Source: Takakia lepidozioides (Eukaryota > Streptophyta > Takakiopsida > Takakiales > Takakiaceae). From it: a stretch of 64,000 nucleotides of DNA. Position 1 is the first letter of the stretch; each line of letters opens with the position of its first letter. A program made the position numbers and the translations under genes. The stretch spans positions 58,445,053 through 58,509,052 of the forward strand of contig CM060732.1 in NCBI GenBank assembly GCA_030704615.1, in the 5' to 3' direction. This document shows positions 55,320 to 64,000 of this stretch, in pieces. A model generated the notes under the pieces. It made no database searches and was not told where the DNA came from. It saw only the letters and a program-made list of their open reading frames with translations.

Positions 55320-57577
55320 ATATGCGAAGGTTCGAGAAGCCTATGGTTGATTCAGAATTTCCTGACCCGTAAGTGAAGAGCTTGTTGCAGATCTCTACAG
55401 ACAGCTGGCTCCTTCGCTAACCACGTTGCCCTGCATCAAATCAGAGGAAGAGCTGAACTTGTTCTGCATGGAGAGCTGCAATCTGGCAGGGCACGTTTGT
55501 TGCATGTATTCCTCCATGGTGAGGGTCCTTAGGAATACCTGAAGTAGATGAAGAATGACTTCTTTCGGGAGTAAGTGACGCAATTATGGTTGTTGAGCTA
55601 CTGTGGGCTTGGATCTTGGGCTAGGTAGGAAGCGCCTCCGCACTTGACATGCTCATTCAACTCCACAACACGCTCTTGTCCCGCACCTGGAATTGGCAGG
55701 GTCAATGTGAAGGAACATCGTTGATCTGCCTATCCGCACGAATACTCATGCATTCGAAATCTCCATATGCTCATCATCATTGTTAATGTGACCAACAAAG
55801 TTAAATGACGCAAGCAGCTCTCTATCCGCACCAGATCAAAAGACAAACATCTATCTGGGAATGTACGTAACCACCCACCTGCCCTCTCACCCCGCCACTA
55901 AATGCAGCAGCAGCACTGGACATCCATAGCACATTCCAATAGATCTCTTGCACCACAGCCAGACCTTGAGCATTTCAGCCTAGCTTTCTTACAGAATCAC
56001 AAACTTCCCCGCCATGTAGTGGGAGTCGGTTGCTCTACCTACCGGTGGGACGTTAGGTCTATGTCACGGCCATGTGACATTGAATGTACAGTGCATGCCA
56101 TCATCGTAATCCGCCTCACGAAATTATTACAGCACACAAACCCCATCACCTTATTTAATCCTCCACAGTATCTCGGGAATCTGGTCGTGGCCATCACCAA
56201 CGTTGTACTCACATTAGTACTGCACGACAAACCTGATCGAGCGTTATGTGACCATCCCTTCAACTTTGGACTCTTTGAGCTGTTCAACAAAACTGGATTG
56301 TAGTTGGAGATACCTAGTGAATGGGTGCGTGTTATCATTGTCTTGGAAGAGGAGAGGGAACTAGTATGATTGCTTCACTTGAAATACGGATAGAATGAGA
56401 GAGAGAGAATTTATTTTGCACATTGACAATTCTTGCGCCTTTTCTTTTCTCCACAATCTGACACTATATTGAGGGGAAAAAGAAAATAAAAAAATGACCG
56501 CCTTCCATGGAGGCATACAGGAATGAGACAGGCCGAAACCAAGAGGGGATTGAACCCCAAACCCTCAGAGCAATGAACACCCTTAACTTCTGAGACCCTC
56601 ATTCCATGATGCTTGTCTTGGTAGAGCAGCATCATGAATGAGAGGGATGCCTTCTTCATGAATGAGCTACATAGCAGCCATCAACAACACAACTGCTCGG
56701 GTGCATCTGACATGGTGTCTCACACTGGATTGTCAAGTAGATTCTCATCCAAAAACAGAACATAAAGATTGCTTAACATCCCCAACATACTTGCAGCCCA
56801 TCAAAGGATGACTCTCTCTCTAAGCAAGCTTACAGCAGGTATCACTTCATCTTTGATTCACCCTGTATTTCTTGACCAAAAGTTGGCTGATGGTGGTATG
56901 TCTGCTTCCATTACCTTCGCAAACACACACCTACAGTTCATAAAGATATACAAAGTATAGAGAGATGATGCTGACACAAGCCAATGTAAATAATCCCAGA
57001 TTCACATTGCAGCTCTCCAAGCAACCACACACAGGCTGGGTGCCTTCAAGCTGAACTCCAACTCAGGCTAATGAAGCAAAGAGGCAAATTAGCCCAAACT
57101 CGAAGAAGACCATTCTAGACTCTACCTTGCAGTGATCCATGTCTCCTCAAGTTGCTTGTGGTGAAACCCCCACTCTCTACACCCACTTTTGCTACTCACA
57201 ACAAATTTTGTATCAAAGTCCAACAGTAAGTCTGTTTTGATTTTCCCTCTGTGCGTAAAGATACTCCACTCTGCCTGCCATGAACTGGAAGGAAAAGGTG
57301 ATCATCACAGCAATGGGATGAATAGTCTGTAACATAAAACTTCTCAAAGTCTGGTGTAAATCAGTGCATACTAATAGTGCCTAACAGAAGAGTGCTTAAC
57401 CACTCTTCCACATTCAGTCCTAAAATGCTGCATCTCACTTTTGTCTTGCCTAATTAGCTCTCATCTAAACCTGTCACAAGGGCAAACCAATCATTCCACT
57501 GCCTGACAATCTAACCTGGCTGTAGCTTCTTCCATACCAAAACCTAACCCCACCTGGCTGGTGCACCAAAATGACAA
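55320..57577. other. Intergenic: DCD gene 5' flank and TM9SF gene 3' flank
   Basis: Contains a SINE at about 56.5 kb. A minus frame at 55395-55583 (MEEYMQQTCPARLQL and on) could be an upstream DCD-gene exon but lacks supporting motifs. Nothing else recognised. Confidence 0.4.
56490..56625 (-). mobile_element. tRNA-derived SINE fragment
   Basis: On the minus strand ATGAGGGTCTCAGAAG and, 35 bases on, GGGGTTCAATCCCC form A- and B-box-like sequences, followed by a tail with gcctccatggaaggcggtc. Confidence 0.5.
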
Positions 57578-59567
57578 CTAGTCGAGCTTCACGGAGGAGA
57601 AGAGATAGTAGACAAAGTAGCAGGATGTCAGAAACCCTATAGTGCCGGTTGCAAACATGATGGCAAGAGCCATCACCACTGAGTAGCCCATGTACAGAAC
57701 AGCTGATACCGGCCCACTCAAACTGTGGAGATCAAATACTAAGTAGTTGATGGAGTATAGGAAGACGTAGAGTGCCACTGAGCCAGACGCAAAGAAGGAC
57801 TTCCACCACCACCGATGGTCCTCCACACACAGATGCATGTAGGTGAGCACCACTGATACCTCCGCACACACAATCACCAGCAGCACTAACACCACAAACA
57901 AAAACCCAAACACGTAGTATACACGGCCCATCCAGATGCTGGACATGATGAAAAACAGCTCAATGAAGAGAGTCCCAAAGGGTAGAGTCCCAGCGCCCAA
58001 CACCAGCAGCCATGAAGGGTACTTTTGGGGGGGAACTTCCCGGGGAATCTGGTTGGTGCGCACAGGGTACTTGATTGGCTCCGCTCGTGCGCCCAAATAG
58101 CCCCCCAACAATGTCAGCGGTACAGAGATCCCAAACCATAGAAGTAGCAGGATGAAGAAGAGATATATGGGGATGGCGCCTGTACTATCGTTTGCCCACA
58201 AAATGAAGTTCAGCACAGTGAGTATGCTGAAGGCAATGCCTGGGAAGAAACAAGCCACCCGCCACGAGACTGTCCTCCAGCCTTTGGAATCACCCTTGAT
58301 GGTGCACCACAACCTGGCACCCACATAACCAGCAGCCATCCCCAAAAAGAGATACAGCAGCACCATTCCCGTAAGTAGCATGCCGCGCGATGCGGGTGAC
58401 ATGAACCCAAATGCTGCAAACAAAATGGTAACAATTGCCATGCCCGTGATTTGAACCCCATCCCCAACAACAACACAGAGAAGCTGAGGGTGAGTTGGCG
58501 CCCGAAATACATCACCCCACCACCAGCTTCCACCCGGATAGTTCCTCAGTCATTTGTGCCTGGGCTTCTTTGTCGAGCTCTTCATACTTGGTCAGATCTC
58601 GACGCACAGTTCTTAAGAAGATGACAAACACGATGCCAGTAAGGAACGAAATTACCATGAGCGAGTTCAGGATAGAGAACCAATGCACCCGTGCACCCTC
58701 CATCTTAAGGTACGCATCCCATCGGCTAGGCCACCGGATCGAGCTAACTTCAAAGTGCACATCATAAGAGAACACAATCTGCTCCCCAAGCTTGATTGGC
58801 TGGTGTGGGCCATCCGCAGTACAAGGAGCCTGCTTGAGATTGCCAAGTTCAGGCAATGTAAGCGCATCCCCATCACGAGGGATACTGCAGGGTACCACCT
58901 CAAAACCAACCACCATAAATGTGCCTGACATATTTCTACCAGTTCCTGTGGGCAAGGCATCGATCCCATCACCTGTAGCCATGACAGCCCCCACGGAACC
59001 GATGGTATCCTCGTATTCGTGGATCAACACCTTGAACTTGAGGTGATTGTAAATGTAGTAATTTTTGTTCTGTTCATAACCGATAGGAAATCCGGTCCAC
59101 CGCATCAGAACTTTAGACTCCGCCGTTTGCCGAGTGAACCTTGTCACCGGAAGGTTGTCCAAAATGAGATTGATCTGATAGTAGTCGTCAATCCGCTGCT
59201 TCAAATGCTTCACGTCATTCTCTGACAGGGGTTTCGAGTGGCAGAGTTTGACACTTGACTCGTCCTGCTTCATATGGAACGTGTACGGAGAGCTCTCAAT
59301 CTGGTCACCCATCAGAAGCTCGCCAAGATTCTCGGCTACTTTCTTGATACCATCTTTGGGCTTGCAAAATGGGAGGCTGTAGTAACTGTAGGGCAGCTCG
59401 GAGTCGATCGAGGTGATGGAATTGACCTTAACCGCCAGTTCCTTGCCCTTTGCATAGGCATGCATGTAGCTACCCGGCAGATAGAACCCCTGCACACTCT
59501 GCAGGAAACAGATGCACAATACCGCAAGCACAGCTACAGCTGCGGCCATTGTCGCCATGCCGCCCAC
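57578..59567 (-). CDS. Transmembrane 9 superfamily (TM9SF/EMP70) protein with one frameshift
   Basis: ATG at 59567; if one base is skipped, a 662-residue protein of normal family length. Residues 1-26 are a signal peptide (VAVLAVLCICFLQSVQG). A luminal ectodomain of about 270 residues follows (FYLPGSYMHAYAKG, PFCKP, HFEVSSIRWPSRWDAYL), then nine predicted membrane segments (first SILNSLMVISFLTGIVFVIF; later GFMSPASRGMLLTG, FGTLFIELFFIMSSIW). It ends KLD, the KxD-type Golgi/COPI signal of this family. TM9SF proteins act in the endosome/Golgi system. No introns. At 58514 an extra T (minus sense) follows GGG in KLVVG, creating TGA; the following DVF...VGDGVQITG resumes in the next frame. The choice is sequencing error or young pseudogene; no other damage is seen. 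Confidence 0.92.
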
Positions 59568-59750
59568 TCCTCAAATACCGTTCCCTGCCCCTCGTACCAA
59601 GGGTCGTGAATGTGGGACGCTCTTCACCTGCTCCCTCATTTAGCACCTAGCCGCTCTCATCTTCCTGTCAGAAAACACCTACATCAGCATCCACACTCTC
59701 GATCTGCCTCCGACACTCTGCATCTGGGTTTTTCTGCAGTAGAGAGAAGC

Positions 59751-59769
59751 GAGAGAGAGAGAGAGAGAG
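59751..59769. repeat. GA microsatellite in the TM9SF 5' region
   Basis: About ten GA units followed by a G run, roughly 185 bases upstream of the TM9SF ATG; a CT-rich leader on the sense strand. Confidence 0.9.
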
Positions 59770-59974
59770 GGGGGGCTCCACATGTGCGAGCGACTGTAAA
59801 TAGAGGAAGGAAGGGAGGCCGTTAGTTGATGGTTGCACTGCTAGAACTGTGGCCCTCTTATTACTATGCTTAGAGGGGGGCGGAGGGGGAGGGGGGCCTG
59901 TCAAATCTCCCTACCCCCTCTTACCCCGGATTCGCTATTAAATACTTTAGAAAGTATGACGCCTCCCCAAGAGA

Positions 59975-60130
59975 GCGTAACTTATGGTGTCATTTCACCA
60001 CAAGGGCTACTGCCTTCCAGCTGAAAGGTGGACACCTTCATGACACACCAGACCGTAGTTTGAACCCACAACCACATCCAACGTGGTATGTGCCCATTAC
60101 CACTCGGTTATATGCTGGTTGTCTAAATAC
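59975..60130 (-). mobile_element. tRNA-derived SINE
   Basis: On the minus strand AACCGAGTGGTAATGGG and GGGTTCAAACTAC serve as A- and B-boxes. The tail aaggtgtccacctttcag...ggaaggcagtagccctt...tgacaccataagtta is shared with 21775-21875. Confidence 0.65.
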
Positions 60131-61342
60131 TTTAGAATGTAGGAGGTCTTCAAGCAGCCGTGACTAGCATACTGGTAAGGTGATGGCAGTTACACTCCCT
60201 TCTGTTCAAGAGAAACCAATAGGAATAATGTAAGAACTTATTGCAAGCAAGTGTCTGATTTGACTGTACTTTTGCCGTCTGTAATCGGCTCCTCCGGCGG
60301 GCCTCCTTGTCAAATTCTCCCCACCCCTTCTTACCTGGACACTATAAAAAGTTTTAGTGTAGGGTTTGACTTTGCTGTATTGTTATTTTACCCTTGTCGG
60401 TGTCAGTCCAGTGATGTCACCCACAACCTCAAGAGTGATACAGATTGGAGTGACACCCACGCCGGAGTGACAAACATGTGACATCACCAAAGTGACATTA
60501 GTGATTTGAGTGACACTCGAGACAACGTTGGACATCCCAATGGCATTCAAGGGAGTGTCACTCCAATTGGTGTAACTTCCACTTGGTGTCACAAAATTTG
60601 ACGAAGTATCAAAAATACAAAAATGAAAGTGGCCAGTCTGCCAAGATGGAAACCCACATCACTTACTACATGCTCCCCGAGATCCCACAATTGCATCAAG
60701 TTATCAAGTTCTTACATTATTGCTATTGTCTCATTTTTAATAGACTTTCGAACTATAATATCTGAAATGAGGTACCGCATTATCTCGCAAGTGGCATTTA
60801 GAACCACATTAAGGACTTGGATTTGTTTTAACATCAAGTCTTACAACCATAATTTAATGTAGTGGCTTTTGGCAAGTTGTGGTTTGTGTACTGTGTCAAT
60901 ATCATGAGTTTTTTTGCTTTATGGTTTGTGTATTTTGTTCCTAAAATTTTCTAGGATTTGCATAGACAAAGTTCTCATATAAGGTATTTGATTATGTGGA
61001 ATGTTATGGAATGGTGAATGATATGCTCATGATTGTGAGTTGAATACTTGCAAGCTTATAACTCTGTGTTCATGGTACTGCAATCTTGCGATATATGCAG
61101 CTTTGTGATTTGCACTCGATATTTAGAGTCTATGGTGTAGTATGACTAAACTATGCAACATAAGTCTACCCGTTAGAAATGAAATGAAATGAAATGGTGT
61201 TGTATAACGTCCGCGGAAAGTCATAGAGCTTATGGGACAAAATGGGAAGAAAAACATGAGAGAAAACAAGAAACCGGAGTCAGAGATAAGAACTATTGTT
61301 CGAGTGATTGTCTCAAGGTGAATGTCTCGTGCAGGTACTAGG
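60131..61342. other. Spacer, A/T-rich
   Basis: No gene seen. A short inverted pair attggagtgacac (60444) / gtgtcactccaat (60555) lies in a gtgac-rich stretch. Confidence 0.45.
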
Positions 61343-61600
61343 CTACCAAGCATTTCTGATCTTCATAGTGAAAGACTTCAGTGATAGATTGGGTTCCACG
61401 GAATAGACAATGGAATCTCCCACGGATCTCATAATATAGAGGGCAATAGAAGAAGAAATGTTCTTAAGTTTCAATTTTCTGGTTGCGCCCTGTGCAAGCT
61501 GGACATAGGCGGTCCTCCCGTGCAGGTTTTTCCATCTACCAGTCTCTATCCGTAGGTTGTGGGAGCCCACCCTGAACCGCCCCAAAGCCCTCAAGAGACA
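61343..61600 (-). pseudogene. LINE ORF2 C-terminal zinc-finger remnant
   Basis: The minus strand has RFRVGSHNLRIETGRW, then, after frame changes, DRLCPAC and EHFFFYCPLYYEIRGRF. This is the order of the C-terminal Cys/His domain of plant LINE ORF2 proteins. Only this terminal piece is present. Confidence 0.6.
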
Positions 61601-62928
61601 AAACTACTACAAAAACCGGTTTTTCCAACACCACCCATAGTTCATACCTGGCACTTTGAACAGCTCCTCTTACACCCATGTGAGAGGAGGCAAGGTGTGA
61701 TCTGGACCATTGTAGGAAAACCCACACGGTGTTACAAATTTCACACTCGAATGACACCCATACGGTCAACGGGTGTTGACCAAGATAATGCATATGGGGC
61801 ATTTGACATGAGTGTGAAATGAGTCATGGAGTGTGAGGTTAGTGTGAGATGTCCTACAGGAATTTGGGGCAACTATATGGCGTGGCACATTGACCATCCA
61901 GGTGGAAGATAGATGGATGAAATGACTTCCACCTCTATTCAACATGCCTTGGACGACATAACACATAGACTTTTGTTTAGAGAATTTAAAAGTTCAAAAA
62001 TGTTATTAGGGTTATGGGGTCTGCATGTAGAGGGCTATGGGACTTGTAGTTTTTCTTTGCCGACTCGTTTAGAATCTGAATGCCCACCAGTGCAGGCCAT
62101 CCATTTAAGTTGATGCCAAAATGCATTTTCATCCAAACATCAAAGCTCTCAAAATAGACAACCTCAAGTAAAATGAGAAAGAGATCGGCAGAACCGAAAG
62201 GGCATAGAATTCTCTTCAATATTGAACACTGCCTACAACTATTGGCTATAACTTGCCCTCTGTCCTGTCACATATAATCCCTTCGGGAACCAGCAATCCA
62301 AAAAGATGCACTGTTCATGCAGTTGACGACAATATCGTTATGAGAATGTCACACTATAATCAACAATGTACAACAATTGCTTTGAGAAGCTATAGATAAA
62401 ACTACCTCATGTCGTCTCAGAGATTTGTGAGCGCCAAAAATGTCAATCCCATTTCTGTCCAGTCAACCTTGACACGCAGTTCGGGACACGCAGCAGAGAG
62501 GGCGTAGGCGCATGTGCACAACAACCCTAGGCCCCTCACAATGAGACAGTCTGAAGCTGAGCTGAGCACGAATTTCAATCTCTACTAGTCCAACCGTACT
62601 AGAGAAATATCCAGTGATCCTCAGACAAGGCTTTCTTCACCACCTTACAAAAATTGTTCCCAATGACTACCTCCCTGTCCACATTGTTGCTTGATGTCGA
62701 GAAGCTTGGACAAAGTGCCTTGCTCTTTGTGACTGGCTCCCTTTTTGAGACAGCAGGGTTTTTTTTTTACGGGTGTACTTCACTCACAACCGTCTTTTTT
62801 ACACTACGTCCCGGATATCAATGATCGGCCCAGCCTGAATTTTGCCCCACCCTATCAAGCGCGAGTGTTTTTTAACTAGTGCTTTTCAACTCGTCTGCTG
62901 AGGGCCCCTTTCTCCCCTCTACTGGTAC
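61601..62928. other. Spacer with no gene recognised
   Basis: Short unsupported frames only; a T run lies at about 62761-62769. Confidence 0.45.
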
Positions 62929-62984
62929 ATGTCAAAATCACTCCAAGAGCCATAGTGTTGGAAAACTGCCTTCGCATCCTTGAT
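62929..62984 (-). pseudogene. PPR gene fragment bordering the tandem array
   Basis: On the minus strand, past the last array unit, the sequence continues as a normal PPR motif (YAKCGSIKDAKAVFQ) before losing similarity. The array therefore grew inside a PPR gene or pseudogene. Confidence 0.7.
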
Positions 62985-64000
62985 GCTCCCACATTTGGCA
63001 TACATGTCCACGAGGGCACTGTCCAGAATCACAATCAGGTACAATTCCAGCTTTGACAATGAAACCATGGACCTGATCTTCCCTTTTCCAGAGCTGGCAA
63101 GCTTGCCCTTGATGCTCCCACATTTGGCGTACATGTCCATGAGGGCATTGTTCAGAATCACATCAGGTACAATTCCAGCTTTGACAATGAAACCATGGAC
63201 CTCTTCCCTTTTCCAGAGCTGCCAGGCTTGCCCTTCATGCTGACACATTTGGCATACATGTCCACGAGGGCATTGTCCAGAATCACATCAGGTATAATTC
63301 CAGCTTTGACAAATGAAACCATGGACCTCTTCCCTTTTCCAGAGCTGCCAGGCTTGCCCTTGATGCTCCCACATTTGGCATACATGTCCACGATTGGCAT
63401 ACATGTCCACGAGGGCATTGTCCAGAATCACAGTCAGGTACAATTCCAGCTTTGACAATGAAACCATGGACCTGATCGGAACCTTTTCCAGAGCTGGCAG
63501 GCTTGCCATTGATGCTCCCATGTTTGGCATACATGTCCACGAGGGCATTGTCCAAAATCACAATCACGTACAATGCAAGCTTTGACAATGAAACCATAGA
63601 CCTGATCTTCCATTTTCCAGAGCTGGCAGGCTTGCCCTTGATGCCCCCACATTTGGCGTACATGTCCACGAGGGCATTGTTCAGAATCACATCAGGTACA
63701 ATTCCACCTTTGACAATGAAACCATGGACCTCTTCCCTTTTCCAGAGCTGCCAGGCTTGCCCTTCATGCTGACACATTTGACATACATGTCCACGAGGGC
63801 ATTGTCCAGAATCACATCAGGTATAATTCCAGCTTTGACAATGAAACCATGGACCTCTTTCTTTTTCCAGAGCTGGCAGGCTTGCCCTTGATGCTCCCAC
63901 ATTTGGCATACATGTCCACAAGGGCATTGTCCAGAATCACAATCAGGTACAATTCCAGCTTTGACAATGAAACCATGGACCTGATCAGAACCTTTTCCAG
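62985..64000 (-). repeat. PPR-derived tandem array with four-unit higher-order structure
   Basis: Each unit of about 125-130 bp encodes, in one frame, EVHGFIVKAGIVPDVILDN and ALVDMYAKCGSIK, and then jumps back to an ALEKGK-type start. The ccatgg (ccatag in one unit) word lies at 63065, 63193, 63319, 63464, 63594, 63722, 63847 and 63973. Variants of the unit recur every fourth unit (about 510-529 bp). One unit carries a 19-base local duplication (about 63386-63405). Not all units are multiples of three, so no long PPR protein is encoded. The array runs past the window end. Confidence 0.9.

Noticed and set aside
62985-64000. CRISPR-like or coding tandem repeat
   Set aside because: Units adjoin without unique spacers, derive from a PPR motif and are not all multiples of three, so it is neither a CRISPR array nor an intact PPR protein.

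Overview
This is transposon-dense nuclear DNA of a land plant. Supporting signs are a complete PLS-DYW pentatricopeptide-repeat (PPR) editing factor, a DCD-domain gene, a nine-transmembrane (TM9SF) protein gene, GT-AG introns of about 80-400 bp, and Ty1/copia and Ty3/gypsy elements of plant type. An LCIB/LCIC-type gene and a cytosine methyltransferase with DNMT3-like (non-permuted) motif order suggest a seed-free lineage (bryophyte, lycophyte or fern). That placement is inference; the species cannot be read from the window.

Layout. 1-4886: decayed copia element, minus strand, outer end of the left LTR cut by the window. 8453-10718: eight-exon LCIB/LCIC-like gene, plus strand, whose exon phases all chain into a 268-residue protein. 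13371-15290: intact 639-residue DYW PPR gene, plus strand. 16.1-21.9 kb: LINE-like tail, several tRNA-derived SINE remnants and one orphan membrane ORF. 21.9-45 kb: a composite of at least three Ty3/gypsy-related families, much of it in inverted pairs. I call them T (unknown 354-residue ORF, copies at 23.4-25.7 and 40.9-43.1 kb), G (chromovirus: gag, PR, RT, RNase H, INT, chromodomain; LTRs at 25.7-26.5 and 29.7-30.5 kb in opposite orientation; part of pol inverted in place) and M (protease plus DNMT3-like cytosine methyltransferase on one half, integrase plus C-terminal PHD finger on the other; both halves abut copies of the same roughly 450-bp LTR). 47.7-48.5 kb: LINE reverse transcriptase remnant. 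50.6-55.3 kb: minus-strand gene with a DCD domain split over four phase-0 exons, followed by a 725-residue ORF of five and a half roughly 123-137-residue tandem repeats, probably its C-terminal part. 57.6-59.6 kb: intronless TM9SF gene with one extra base that shifts the frame. 62.9-64 kb: tandem array of about 126-130-bp units derived from a PPR motif, in a four-unit higher-order pattern, running off the window.

The host genes shown (LCIB-like, PPR, DCD, TM9SF) are separate transcription units with no operon-like link. The most unusual content is the M retroelement family. It appears to carry both a DNA-methylation writer and a chromatin reader, so element copies might place or mask themselves epigenetically. 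All functional statements rest on motif recognition by eye; no database search was possible.
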